Below, piece by piece: positions 57,567 to 64,000 of a DNA stretch of 64,000 nt (positions are counted from its first letter, which is position 1; each line of letters begins with the position of its first letter). This stretch comes from Rhizobium herbae. Lineage in GTDB: Bacteria > Pseudomonadota > Alphaproteobacteria > Rhizobiales > Rhizobiaceae. The notes beneath the pieces were generated by a model. That model was given only the letters and a program-made list of their open reading frames with translations. It was not told the origin of the DNA and made no database searches. Position numbers and translations under genes: made by a program. The stretch covers positions 558,001 to 622,000 of the forward strand of contig NZ_JAEUAO010000002.1 in NCBI RefSeq assembly GCF_019511375.1. Direction: 5' to 3'.

Positions 57567-57589
57567 TTTAAACAAATCGCAATGTTTCC
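57567..57589 (+). promoter_or_regulatory. Candidate flagellin promoter motif upstream of the first flagellin gene
   Basis: TTTAAAC followed 9 bases later by TGTTTCC resembles the layout TTTAACC…TGTTTCC at 58836–58856 upstream of the second flagellin gene. Both lie about 130–150 bases before the start. The elements may be a shared promoter or activator site. Confidence 0.35.
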
Positions 57590-57732
57590 CTGCGACATTA
57601 TCCTTACATGACGGATTTGGACCGCCTGACGAACAGGGGCCGAGTGGCATGATGCCGAGCCGTCATCACCGGTAAGTATTTACAGTCCGGTATGTCCCCA
57701 ATCTGTATTTTGTATCTAGAGGGACAACCCCA

Positions 57733-58710
57733 ATGACAAGCATCCTGACGAACTCTTCTGCAATGGCAGCTCTCTCGACGCTGCGCTCCATCAGCGCCGA
57801 CATGGAATCGACCCAGGGCCGTATTTCTTCCGGCCTGCGCGTGGGCGACGCTTCGGACAACGCTGCCTACTGGTCGATCGCAACGACCATGCGTTCGGAC
57901 AACAAGGCTCTTTCCACGGTTCAGGACGCTCTCGGTCTCGGCGCTGCCAAGACGGATACCGCCTATACCGGCCTGAACGCCGCCATCGACGTCGTCTCTG
58001 AAATCAAGGCCAAGCTGGTCGCTGCCCGCGAACCGGGCGTTGACAAGTTGAAGATCAATAAGGAAATCACCGAGCTCAAGAACCAGCTGGTTTCGACGGC
58101 AACTTCGGCTTCCTTCTCGGGTGAAAACTGGCTCTACCGCGACGCCGGATCTGCTGCCGCCCTCGGCACCAAGGAAATGGTCGGCTCGTTCACCCGCGGC
58201 GCCAACGGCGCGGTTGCCGTCGGCGTTCTGGAATTCGACGCTTCGACCTCGGTTCTGATCGATACCGTGGACTCTGCCAACGGTCAGCTGACCAAGGCAA
58301 TTTCGGTCGAGCAGGGCGCTGCTGTCGGCACCGGTACCGCCAACGCCACCTATCACCTCGTCCTCGCGTCGGGCGGTACGGCTCCGACCGGTTCGGTGCT
58401 GATCGCACTGGCGGCAGCGACCCCGGACGCCGACGTCGAAGGCATGATCAGCGCCGTTGACGCGATGCTGACCAGCCTGACCGATGCCGCCGCTACCCTC
58501 GGCGCCACCAACACCCGCATCTCGATGCAGGACGAATTCATGGCCGACCTGATGGATGTGATCGACAAGGGCGTCGGTCGCCTCGTCGACGCCGACATGA
58601 ACGAAGAGTCGACGCGCCTTAAAGCGCTCCAGACGCAGCAGCAGCTCGGCATCCAGGCACTGTCTATCGCCAACTCGGACTCGCAGAACATCCTCTCGCT
58701 GTTCCGTTAA
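57733..58710 (+). CDS. flaA: Flagellin A
   Basis: Flagellin is the filament subunit. The 325-residue protein has the conserved ends (MTSILTNSSAMAALSTLRSI; ESTRLKALQTQQQLGIQALSI) that form the D0/D1 coiled coil, and a short variable middle (about 135–210) of the rhizobial complex-filament type. A 140-residue stretch is almost identical to flaB. An intrinsic terminator follows. Confidence 0.97.
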   Translation: MTSILTNSSAMAALSTLRSISADMESTQGRISSGLRVGDASDNAAYWSIATTMRSDNKALSTVQDALGLGAAKTDTAYTGLNAAIDVVSEIKAKLVAAREPGVDKLKINKEITELKNQLVSTATSASFSGENWLYRDAGSAAALGTKEMVGSFTRGANGAVAVGVLEFDASTSVLIDTVDSANGQLTKAISVEQGAAVGTGTANATYHLVLASGGTAPTGSVLIALAAATPDADVEGMISAVDAMLTSLTDAAATLGATNTRISMQDEFMADLMDVIDKGVGRLVDADMNEESTRLKALQTQQQLGIQALSIANSDSQNILSLFR

Positions 58711-58766
58711 TCGAAAAACGGCGCGCGGCGGCCATCCCCCCCAAACGGCCGCTTCGCGACCTACCG

Positions 58767-58798
58767 AAAACCGCATCTCGCAAGAGGTGCGGTTTTTT
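58767..58798 (+). terminator. Intrinsic terminator after flaA
   Basis: AACCGCATCTC and GAGGTGCGGTT pair (one G-T pair) around loop GCAA, followed by TTTT, 57 bases after the flaA stop. Confidence 0.92.
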
Positions 58799-58835
58799 CG
58801 TGTCCGCCCAAATTAATTTCTGCCTTTAGGTTTTC

Positions 58836-58856
58836 TTTAACCATGTTGGTGTTTCC
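58836..58856 (+). promoter_or_regulatory. Candidate flagellin promoter motif upstream of flaB
   Basis: TTTAACC and TGTTTCC separated by seven bases match the pair seen upstream of flaA. The block includes a TTAACCAT CtrA-type half-site (58837–58844). Confidence 0.35.
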
Positions 58857-58984
58857 TATGGCCATCGAAACAGCGGGTTAACCAAGGAATTTAACGCGTT
58901 AGCAGGCATGAAGCTGGCTGCTGTTTCCCGGAAAACGACCGGAATGTCCCTTCCATTTCACCTGTTCAAAAGGGGCAGTTTACC

Positions 58985-59962
58985 ATGACGAGCATTCTCA
59001 CCAATTCGGCTGCAATGGCAGCACTCTCCACCCTGCGTTCGATCAACGACGGCATGGAAACGACCCAGGGTCGCGTTTCCTCCGGCCTGCGCGTCGAGAC
59101 CGCAGCCGACAACGCCGCCTACTGGTCGATCGCAACGACCATGAAGTCGGACAACAAGGCGCTCTCCACGGTTCAGGACGCTCTCGGTCTCGGCGCTGCC
59201 AAGACGGACACGGCCTATACCGGCCTCGACAACGCCATCGACGTCGTTTCCGAAATCAAGGCCAAGCTGGTCGCTGCCCGCGAACCGGGCGTTGACAAGC
59301 TGAAGATCAACAAGGAAATCACCGAGCTCAAGAACCAGCTGGTGTCGACCGCTCAGTCGGCTTCCTTCTCCGGCGAAAACTGGCTCTACCGCGACGCCGG
59401 AACTGCCGCCGCCCTCGGCATCAAGGAAATGGTCGGCTCGTTCACCCGCGGCGCCAACGGCGCGGTTGCGGTCGGCGTTCTCGAGTTCGACGCTTCGACC
59501 TCGGTTCTGATCGATACCGTGGACTCTGCCAACGGTCAGCTCACCAAGGCAGTTACCGTCGAGCAAGGCGCTGCCGTCGGTACCGGTACCGCCAACGCCA
59601 CCTACCACCTCGTTCTCGCCTCCGGCGGTACGGCTCCGACCGGTTCGGTGCTGATCGCACTGGCGGCAGCGACCCCGGACGATGACGTCGAAGGCATGAT
59701 CAGCGCCGTTGACGCCATGCTGACCAGCCTGACCGATGCCGCCGCTACCCTCGGCGCCACCAACACCCGTATCTCGATGCAGGACGACTTCATGGCCGAC
59801 CTGATGGATGTGATCGACAAGGGCGTCGGCCGCCTCGTCGATGCCGACATGAACGAAGAGTCGACGCGCCTTAAAGCGCTCCAGACGCAGCAGCAGCTTG
59901 GCATCCAGTCTCTCTCGATCGCCAACTCCAACTCGGAAAACATCCTCTCGCTCTTCCGTTAA
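58985..59962 (+). CDS. flaB: Flagellin B
   Basis: The 325-residue flagellin is nearly identical to FlaA, differing at scattered positions (for example INDGMETTQGRVSSGLRVET at the N-terminus and SLSIANSNSENILSLFR at the end). It has its own promoter region and terminator. Complex filaments of rhizobia are built from FlaA plus secondary flagellins such as this. Confidence 0.97.
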   Translation: MTSILTNSAAMAALSTLRSINDGMETTQGRVSSGLRVETAADNAAYWSIATTMKSDNKALSTVQDALGLGAAKTDTAYTGLDNAIDVVSEIKAKLVAAREPGVDKLKINKEITELKNQLVSTAQSASFSGENWLYRDAGTAAALGIKEMVGSFTRGANGAVAVGVLEFDASTSVLIDTVDSANGQLTKAVTVEQGAAVGTGTANATYHLVLASGGTAPTGSVLIALAAATPDDDVEGMISAVDAMLTSLTDAAATLGATNTRISMQDDFMADLMDVIDKGVGRLVDADMNEESTRLKALQTQQQLGIQSLSIANSNSENILSLFR

Positions 59963-60022
59963 TCAGAACAGGGAAACGACAATGCCGGCGGACGTCTCAG
60001 GATGTCCGCCGCCAGTCCCACA

Positions 60023-60052
60023 GACCGCGTCTCGCAAGGGGCGCGGTTTTTC
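60023..60052 (+). terminator. Intrinsic terminator after flaB
   Basis: ACCGCGTCTC and GGGGCGCGGT pair around GCAA, followed by a T-run. The arrangement copies the flaA terminator, with the same TCTCGCAAG core. Confidence 0.9.
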
Positions 60053-60142
60053 CGTTTTCCGTCGCGGCGACAGGCGTATTCTTAACCATTCGGCAATTCA
60101 GATTTATTTTCGTTCATTTTGATTACCTACTTGCTAACGACG

Positions 60143-60183
60143 TTAAGTGTTTGTTAACCATGTGACCGTTAAGTGTTCGTTAA
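60143..60183. promoter_or_regulatory. Two tandem CtrA-type boxes upstream of the third flagellin gene
   Basis: TTAA-GTGTTTG-TTAACCAT (60143–60161) and TTAA-GTGTTCG-TTAA (60169–60183) are two perfect TTAA-N7-TTAA sites, with an extra TTAACCAT half-site at 60082–60089. They are 116 to 156 bases before the start. Confidence 0.6.
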
Positions 60184-60298
60184 GAGCGACAGGCTGTCCT
60201 TGGGCTAAACATGGGGCAGTTTGCATGACGCTGGTCCCGTCGCTGCCGGTCATCAATCCGGAATGTTCCGTTTAATTTTTGAACTGGGGCAATGACCA

Positions 60299-61273
60299 AT
60301 GACCAGCATCCTTACCAATTCCGCGGCTATGGCCGCCCTCCAGACGTTGCGTTCGATCAATACGAACATGGAAGACGTGCAGAGCCGCATTTCCTCCGGC
60401 TATCGCGTCGAGACCGCCGCGGACAACGCCGCCTACTGGTCGATCGCCACCACCATGCGTTCGGACAATGCTGCCCTGTCGACCGTTCAGGACGCGCTCG
60501 GGCTGGGCGCCGCCAAGGTCGATACCTCGTATGCCGGCATGAGCTCGGCCATCGAAGTCGTCTCCGAGATCAAGGCAAAGCTCGTTGCGGCGCGCGAACC
60601 GGGCGTCGACAAGACCAAGATCAACAAGGAACTTAACGAACTCAAGAACCAGCTCGCATCCGCTGCCGAATCGGCATCTTTCTCTGGCGAAAACTGGCTT
60701 TACAATGACACGACGACACCGGCGGGGATCAAGTCGATTGTGGCGTCCTTCAACCGTTCGACGAACGGTTCGGTTTCCGTCACGACACTGGATTACGACA
60801 CGGCGGAATCGATCCTGATCGACACCCAGGACTCCTCGCTCGGCCAGCTCACCAAGGGCGTTGCCGTCGAGCAGGGCGCTGCTGTCGGCACCGGTACGGC
60901 CAACGCGACCTATCACCTTGTCCTGGCTGCCGGCGGTACCGCGCCGACCGGTTCGGTGCTGATCGATCTGACATCCGCGACTCCGGACGACGACATCGAA
61001 GGCATGATCAGCGCTGTTGACAAGATGCTCAGCAACCTCACCGATGCCGCATCGACCCTCGGCGCCATTACCAGCCGCATCGACATGCAGGAAAACTTCG
61101 TTGCCAACCTGATGGACGTGATCGACAAGGGTGTCGGCCGTCTCGTCGATGCCGACATGAACGAGGAATCGACCCGCCTCAAGGCTCTGCAGACGCAGCA
61201 GCAACTGGGCATCCAGGCCCTGTCGATCGCCAATACCAATTCCGAAAACATCCTGCGTCTCTTCCAGCAGTAA
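60299..61273 (+). CDS. flaC: Flagellin C (third flagellin)
   Basis: The 324-residue flagellin keeps the conserved termini, but its middle (about 135–180, NDTTTPAGIKSIVASFNRST) differs strongly from FlaA and FlaB. The following block VEQGAAVGTGTANATYHLVL is nevertheless identical in all three. The symbol is by position; naming (flaC or flaD) varies among rhizobia. It ends FQQ instead of FR. Confidence 0.96.
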   Translation: MTSILTNSAAMAALQTLRSINTNMEDVQSRISSGYRVETAADNAAYWSIATTMRSDNAALSTVQDALGLGAAKVDTSYAGMSSAIEVVSEIKAKLVAAREPGVDKTKINKELNELKNQLASAAESASFSGENWLYNDTTTPAGIKSIVASFNRSTNGSVSVTTLDYDTAESILIDTQDSSLGQLTKGVAVEQGAAVGTGTANATYHLVLAAGGTAPTGSVLIDLTSATPDDDIEGMISAVDKMLSNLTDAASTLGAITSRIDMQENFVANLMDVIDKGVGRLVDADMNEESTRLKALQTQQQLGIQALSIANTNSENILRLFQQ

Positions 61274-61323
61274 GCGATGCCGCAGGGCCGGTGGGCATAG
61301 GCGCGGCCTCGTTTTCCGGGTTT

Positions 61324-61360
61324 GTCGCCGCTTCCGTCTCGCGAAGCGGCGGCGATATAT
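61324..61360 (+). terminator. Hairpin after the third flagellin gene
   Basis: CGCCGCTTC (61326–61334) and GAAGCGGCG (61343–61351) pair around CGTCTCGC, about 50 bases past the stop. The downstream T-run is poor (GCGATATATTT), so termination may be weak. Confidence 0.6.
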
Positions 61361-61634
61361 TTCCCCCGTGCCGCCGGTCATCGGCATGGGCGGAAACGGT
61401 TGGACCGCGCTAATTGCCCAAGCGCGGTCCAACACCCTATCTCCCAGTCGCGTTGACTGAAACCGATCGCCGGGACCTCCGGTTACATGACCACATTTTC
61501 GCACAAGTTTGGCTGGGTAGTCTCCAACCGCAACCATCCTCATCTCGGTTGCCAGGCAATATGAATATTGTGCAGCCGTTGTATGCGGCCCGCGCCACCC
61601 GATTCTTCGGGCGGCGAGCCGGTACGGATTGAAA
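61361..61634. other. Intergenic region before the fliH-like operon
   Basis: About 270 bases with no supported gene on either strand. It presumably carries the promoter of the following small ORF, fliH-like gene, motB and motC. Confidence 0.5.
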
Positions 61635-61805
61635 ATGTTCGGGCCACGCGGCTTTGCCGTTCCGCGGGGTCCTGAAGGAGACATTCGGGAAGTGTCACAG
61701 TCTGTTGCTTTCGAGCCCGTTAGCCAAATGCCGCGTGCAACCAGTCGGGGGGCTGGCCAGACCGTGGCCGAAACGACGACCGGTGTCACGGGAGGCACCC
61801 GATGA
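61635..61805 (+). CDS. 56-residue hypothetical protein coupled to the FliH-like gene
   Basis: The frame from ATG 61635 runs to a TGA at 61803–61805 that overlaps the ATG of the next gene (ATGA), as do many real junctions in this window. The product is polar and disordered-looking (MFGPRGFAVPRGPEGDIREV), Gly/Thr/Val rich at its end, with no known motif. The ribosome-binding site is weak. A coupled leader or small export-related protein is possible. Confidence 0.45.
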   Translation: MFGPRGFAVPRGPEGDIREVSQSVAFEPVSQMPRATSRGAGQTVAETTTGVTGGTR

Positions 61806-62458
61806 GCGCTTCCATTTCCCGTTACCTCAAGGATTTCAGTGCTCCAAAAGTCGATCTCAAGATGGTTCCGCCGCGATATTTCCCGGACCTCGACGAAGAC
61901 TTTCCCGCCGATGGTGCTTTTGCAATGAAGCCGCAGGCCGCACCGCAGGTCGATCTCGAGGCAGAGCGTCGCGACGCCTTCGCGCAAGGGCGCCGTGAAG
62001 CCGAAGCCGAGCAGCGTTCCTTGCATGCAACGGAAATCGCCGCCCTGAACGAGCGCCACGCGGCGGAGCTCGAGGCGTTGCGTGTGCGCTGCGACAATGA
62101 AATCGCGGCGATGATCTACGATCGCTTCTCCGACATGGCGTCCCAACTCGCGACCATGCTTTCCGACCAGACGGCGCGTGTGTTGGCGCCAGTGATGGAG
62201 GAGGTGCTGCTGCGCAAATCCGTCGATGACCTGGCGCGCATGATCGCCCATGCCGTTGGTGCCGGTGAAGGTGCGAAGATAACAGTGAAAGGGCCGCTGG
62301 CTCAGTTCGAGGCGCTGAAGCAACGTCTCAATGACGAAACACTGGTCTTCCGTCACCAGGAAACCGCTGACATCGACCTTTCGGTCGAGTTCGGCGATTC
62401 TATTCTGGTGACGCGAATGGCCGCCTGGGCGGATACCGTCAGGAAGGTGCTGGCATGA
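61802..62458 (+). CDS. FliH-like flagellar export regulator (putative)
   Basis: This 218-residue soluble protein has a Pro-rich start, a charged coiled coil (about 50–100, EAERRDAFAQGRREAEAEQR, with the AxxxG/QGRREAEAE pattern of FliH) and an alpha/beta C-terminus (DDLARMIAHAVGAGEGAKITVKG to VEFGDSILVTRMAAWADTV). FliI is present, and no other FliH candidate occurs in this cluster, which is the main argument. It overlaps motB by four bases. Assignment is inference; a motB-specific partner is an alternative. Confidence 0.65.
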   Translation: MSASISRYLKDFSAPKVDLKMVPPRYFPDLDEDFPADGAFAMKPQAAPQVDLEAERRDAFAQGRREAEAEQRSLHATEIAALNERHAAELEALRVRCDNEIAAMIYDRFSDMASQLATMLSDQTARVLAPVMEEVLLRKSVDDLARMIAHAVGAGEGAKITVKGPLAQFEALKQRLNDETLVFRHQETADIDLSVEFGDSILVTRMAAWADTVRKVLA

Positions 62459-63654
62459 GCGAGACTGAAAGCCATCACCACGGCAAGAACGAAATCATCG
62501 TCGTCAAGCGCCATGGCGGCAATCCCGACGGCCATCATGGCGGCGCGTGGAAAATCGCTTATGCAGACTTCATGACGGCGATGATGGCGTTCTTTCTCGT
62601 AATGTGGCTTATCAATGCGGCCAACCCGCAGACCAAGGCAGCACTTGCCTCCTATTTCAACCCTGTGCAGCTGACCGATGCCAAGCCGTCCGAAAAGGGC
62701 GTCAAGCAGCCGGCCAAGGACGCCAAGGGCGAAGAAGACCAGATGAAGTCAAAGGTCAACGGCACGGAGACCAAGACCGGTGGGTCGGCGAAAAGCGGCG
62801 ATGACCTAACGGCGACTTCCGGCGAGGAAACACAATATTCCGATGCCGATTTCTTCGAGAACCCCTATTCGGTGATGTCCGAAATCGTCAACGAAACCGG
62901 CCGCAATGCCAATATCAGCGCCAAAGGAGATGGCGGCGCGTCAACCTCCGGCCCGGCTACCGGAGCCCAAGGCGGCGAAGCCTATCGTGACCCGTTCGAC
63001 CCGGATTTCTGGACGAAGCAGGTCGAATTGCAGAATGCGCAAAAAGGTGGCGACAGCCTGGAAGCCAAGGCCGGAGATGGGTCGGCCGATGCGTCGAAGG
63101 AGACCGCCGCGGCCGGAGAAGGCCAGGCGGGCGCAGCGACGAAGGATCAGGCCACTCAGCCTGATCAGGTTACGGCGGCCAAGGCCGATGACAATGCTGC
63201 CAAGGCCCTGAAGGCCGAGATCGAGAAGGAAATCGGCGGGGCAGCCGGCAAGCTTGCCGAAGGCCTGCTGGTGACGCCAACCGAGGGAGGCCTGCTGGTC
63301 ACGATCAGCGAACAGGCCGATGCCCCGATGTTCGGTGTTGGCTCGGCCGTCCCCGAGAAAGACATGGTGATTGCCATGGAGAAGATCGGCAAGCTCCTGT
63401 CCGCGCGCACCGGCGCGATCGCCATCCGCGGCCATACCGACGGGCGTCCTTTCAAGAAAGGCGTCTACGACAATTGGCGGCTTTCGTCCGATCGTGCCCA
63501 GAGCGCCTATTACATGCTCGTTCGCGGTGGTCTGGCCGAAAGCCGTGTCAGCCAGATCAGCGGCTTCGCGGACAAGCGCCTCCAGGTTCCGAAGGATCCG
63601 CTGGCGCCGGCCAACCGGCGCATCGAAATCCTCCTGCAGACAGATCGGGGCTGA
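62455..63654 (+). CDS. motB: Flagellar stator protein MotB
   Basis: The 399-residue protein has a His/Lys-rich cytoplasmic tail, one membrane segment with the proton-binding Asp38 (YADFMTAMMAFFLVMWLIN), a long low-complexity periplasmic linker (about 75–245) and an OmpA-like peptidoglycan-binding domain (IAIRGHTDGRPF, LSSDRAQSAYYML, FADKRL). The long linker is typical of rhizobial MotB, which works with MotC. Confidence 0.97.
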   Translation: MSETESHHHGKNEIIVVKRHGGNPDGHHGGAWKIAYADFMTAMMAFFLVMWLINAANPQTKAALASYFNPVQLTDAKPSEKGVKQPAKDAKGEEDQMKSKVNGTETKTGGSAKSGDDLTATSGEETQYSDADFFENPYSVMSEIVNETGRNANISAKGDGGASTSGPATGAQGGEAYRDPFDPDFWTKQVELQNAQKGGDSLEAKAGDGSADASKETAAAGEGQAGAATKDQATQPDQVTAAKADDNAAKALKAEIEKEIGGAAGKLAEGLLVTPTEGGLLVTISEQADAPMFGVGSAVPEKDMVIAMEKIGKLLSARTGAIAIRGHTDGRPFKKGVYDNWRLSSDRAQSAYYMLVRGGLAESRVSQISGFADKRLQVPKDPLAPANRRIEILLQTDRG

Positions 63655-63659
63655 TCGCG

Positions 63660-64000
63660 ATGCTGAAGGCGATCCGCGCCCTCTTTTTCGGCGCCTGCTC
63701 CGTCGGGGTCCTTCCGGGCCTCGCCGCGCATGCCGGCGATTTGGAGGATCTGGCGCCCTACAAGATGCTGCGGTCGCTGCAATATATCCAGGACTCGATC
63801 GTTCTCGGTGATCATTCGGCAGCCGAGATGCAGCGTTTCATGCTCGGGGCGATCGACAAGCGTCTGCGATCTGCGGCGCCTTCCGTTTTCGATAATCCTA
63901 GAAACGTAGACGCTGCTTTCATCTATGCCATGAGCGGCGGCAATCCGGAAACCCTGTCCTACCTCGCTGACCGCGACGTCGAAGGAAATTTCGACAACCG
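63660..64000 (+). CDS. motC: Periplasmic motility protein MotC (N-terminal part)
   Basis: The frame starts at ATG 63660, five bases after the motB stop, and runs off the window after about 113 residues. It has a signal peptide (cleaved near AAHA-GD) followed by the MotC-type start DLAPYKMLRSLQYIQDSIVLGDHSAAEMQ. In S. meliloti MotC acts with MotB in the periplasm. The rest lies outside the window. Confidence 0.9.
   Translation, partial: MLKAIRALFFGACSVGVLPGLAAHAGDLEDLAPYKMLRSLQYIQDSIVLGDHSAAEMQRFMLGAIDKRLRSAAPSVFDNPRNVDAAFIYAMSGGNPETLSYLADRDVEGNFDN

Noticed and set aside
57733..61273. Tandem flagellin genes as a repeat array or CRISPR
   Set aside because: The repeats are whole genes with promoters and terminators, not short direct repeats with spacers.
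60272..62356. A 694-codon minus-strand frame across flaC and the fliH-like gene
   Set aside because: It is opposite two supported genes and has no coherent domain; only lack of stop codons in GC-rich DNA.

Overview
The window looks like chromosomal DNA of a fast-growing member of the Rhizobiaceae (Rhizobium / Agrobacterium / Neorhizobium group). The evidence is high GC with strong codon bias, the gene order murA–DUF2948–hisD–UPF0262–phosphatase–infA–maf–yacG–tRNA-Phe, a divergent glnII/gstI pair, the rhizobial-type rhamnose locus (rhaDI against rhaRSTPQUK), and an alphaproteobacterial motility cluster with cheS, cheT, visN/visR, motC and motE. No insertion sequence, integrase, prophage or CRISPR array was seen. 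Both ends cut a gene: a membrane sensor at base 1 and motC at base 64000.

Layout. 1–4042 is a signalling block on the minus strand: a three-gene, translationally coupled module (SiaB-like kinase/anti-sigma candidate, STAS–methyltransferase fusion, truncated membrane sensor) and a GGDEF–EAL protein. 4459–10833 is housekeeping: tRNA-Thr(GGT), murA, hisD, infA, maf, yacG and tRNA-Phe(GAA). 10928–13517 holds a run of very small membrane proteins, a small multi-TM protein and a class III nucleotide cyclase. 13688–17148 has glnII with a sigma-54-type promoter, divergent gstI, a YbaK-family deacylase and small stress/membrane genes. 17311–28290 is the complete L-rhamnose uptake and catabolism locus.

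29076–37671 is the chemotaxis operon icpA–cheS–cheY1–cheA–cheW–cheR–cheB–cheY2–cheD–cheT. fliF follows and ends in a strong terminator. visN/visR (LuxR-type master regulators) are next. A minus-strand block (motA–fliM–fliN–fliG, terminator, flhB, unknown gene) faces a plus-strand block (DUF1217 gene, flgF, fliI, unknown gene, flgB, flgC, fliE, flgG, flgA, flgI, motE, flgH, fliL, fliP). Three flagellin genes and then a small ORF, a FliH-like gene, motB and motC complete the window.

How they work together. The soluble receptor IcpA and the Che proteins control a rhizobial unidirectional flagellar motor, where CheY2 is the output regulator and CheY1 with CheS acts as a phosphate sink. MotA/MotB form the stator, with periplasmic MotC and its chaperone MotE. 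VisN/VisR sit at the top of the transcription hierarchy. TTAA-N7-TTAA sites that match the CtrA box lie upstream of visN and, in tandem, upstream of the third flagellin gene. This suggests a cell-cycle input that should be tested. The most interesting unexplained items are the STAS–methyltransferase module, the mini membrane-protein cluster, the missing haem ligand in IcpA, the FG-rich FliN linker, the hairpin covering the rhaT ribosome-binding site, and a short coupled ORF ahead of the FliH-like gene.
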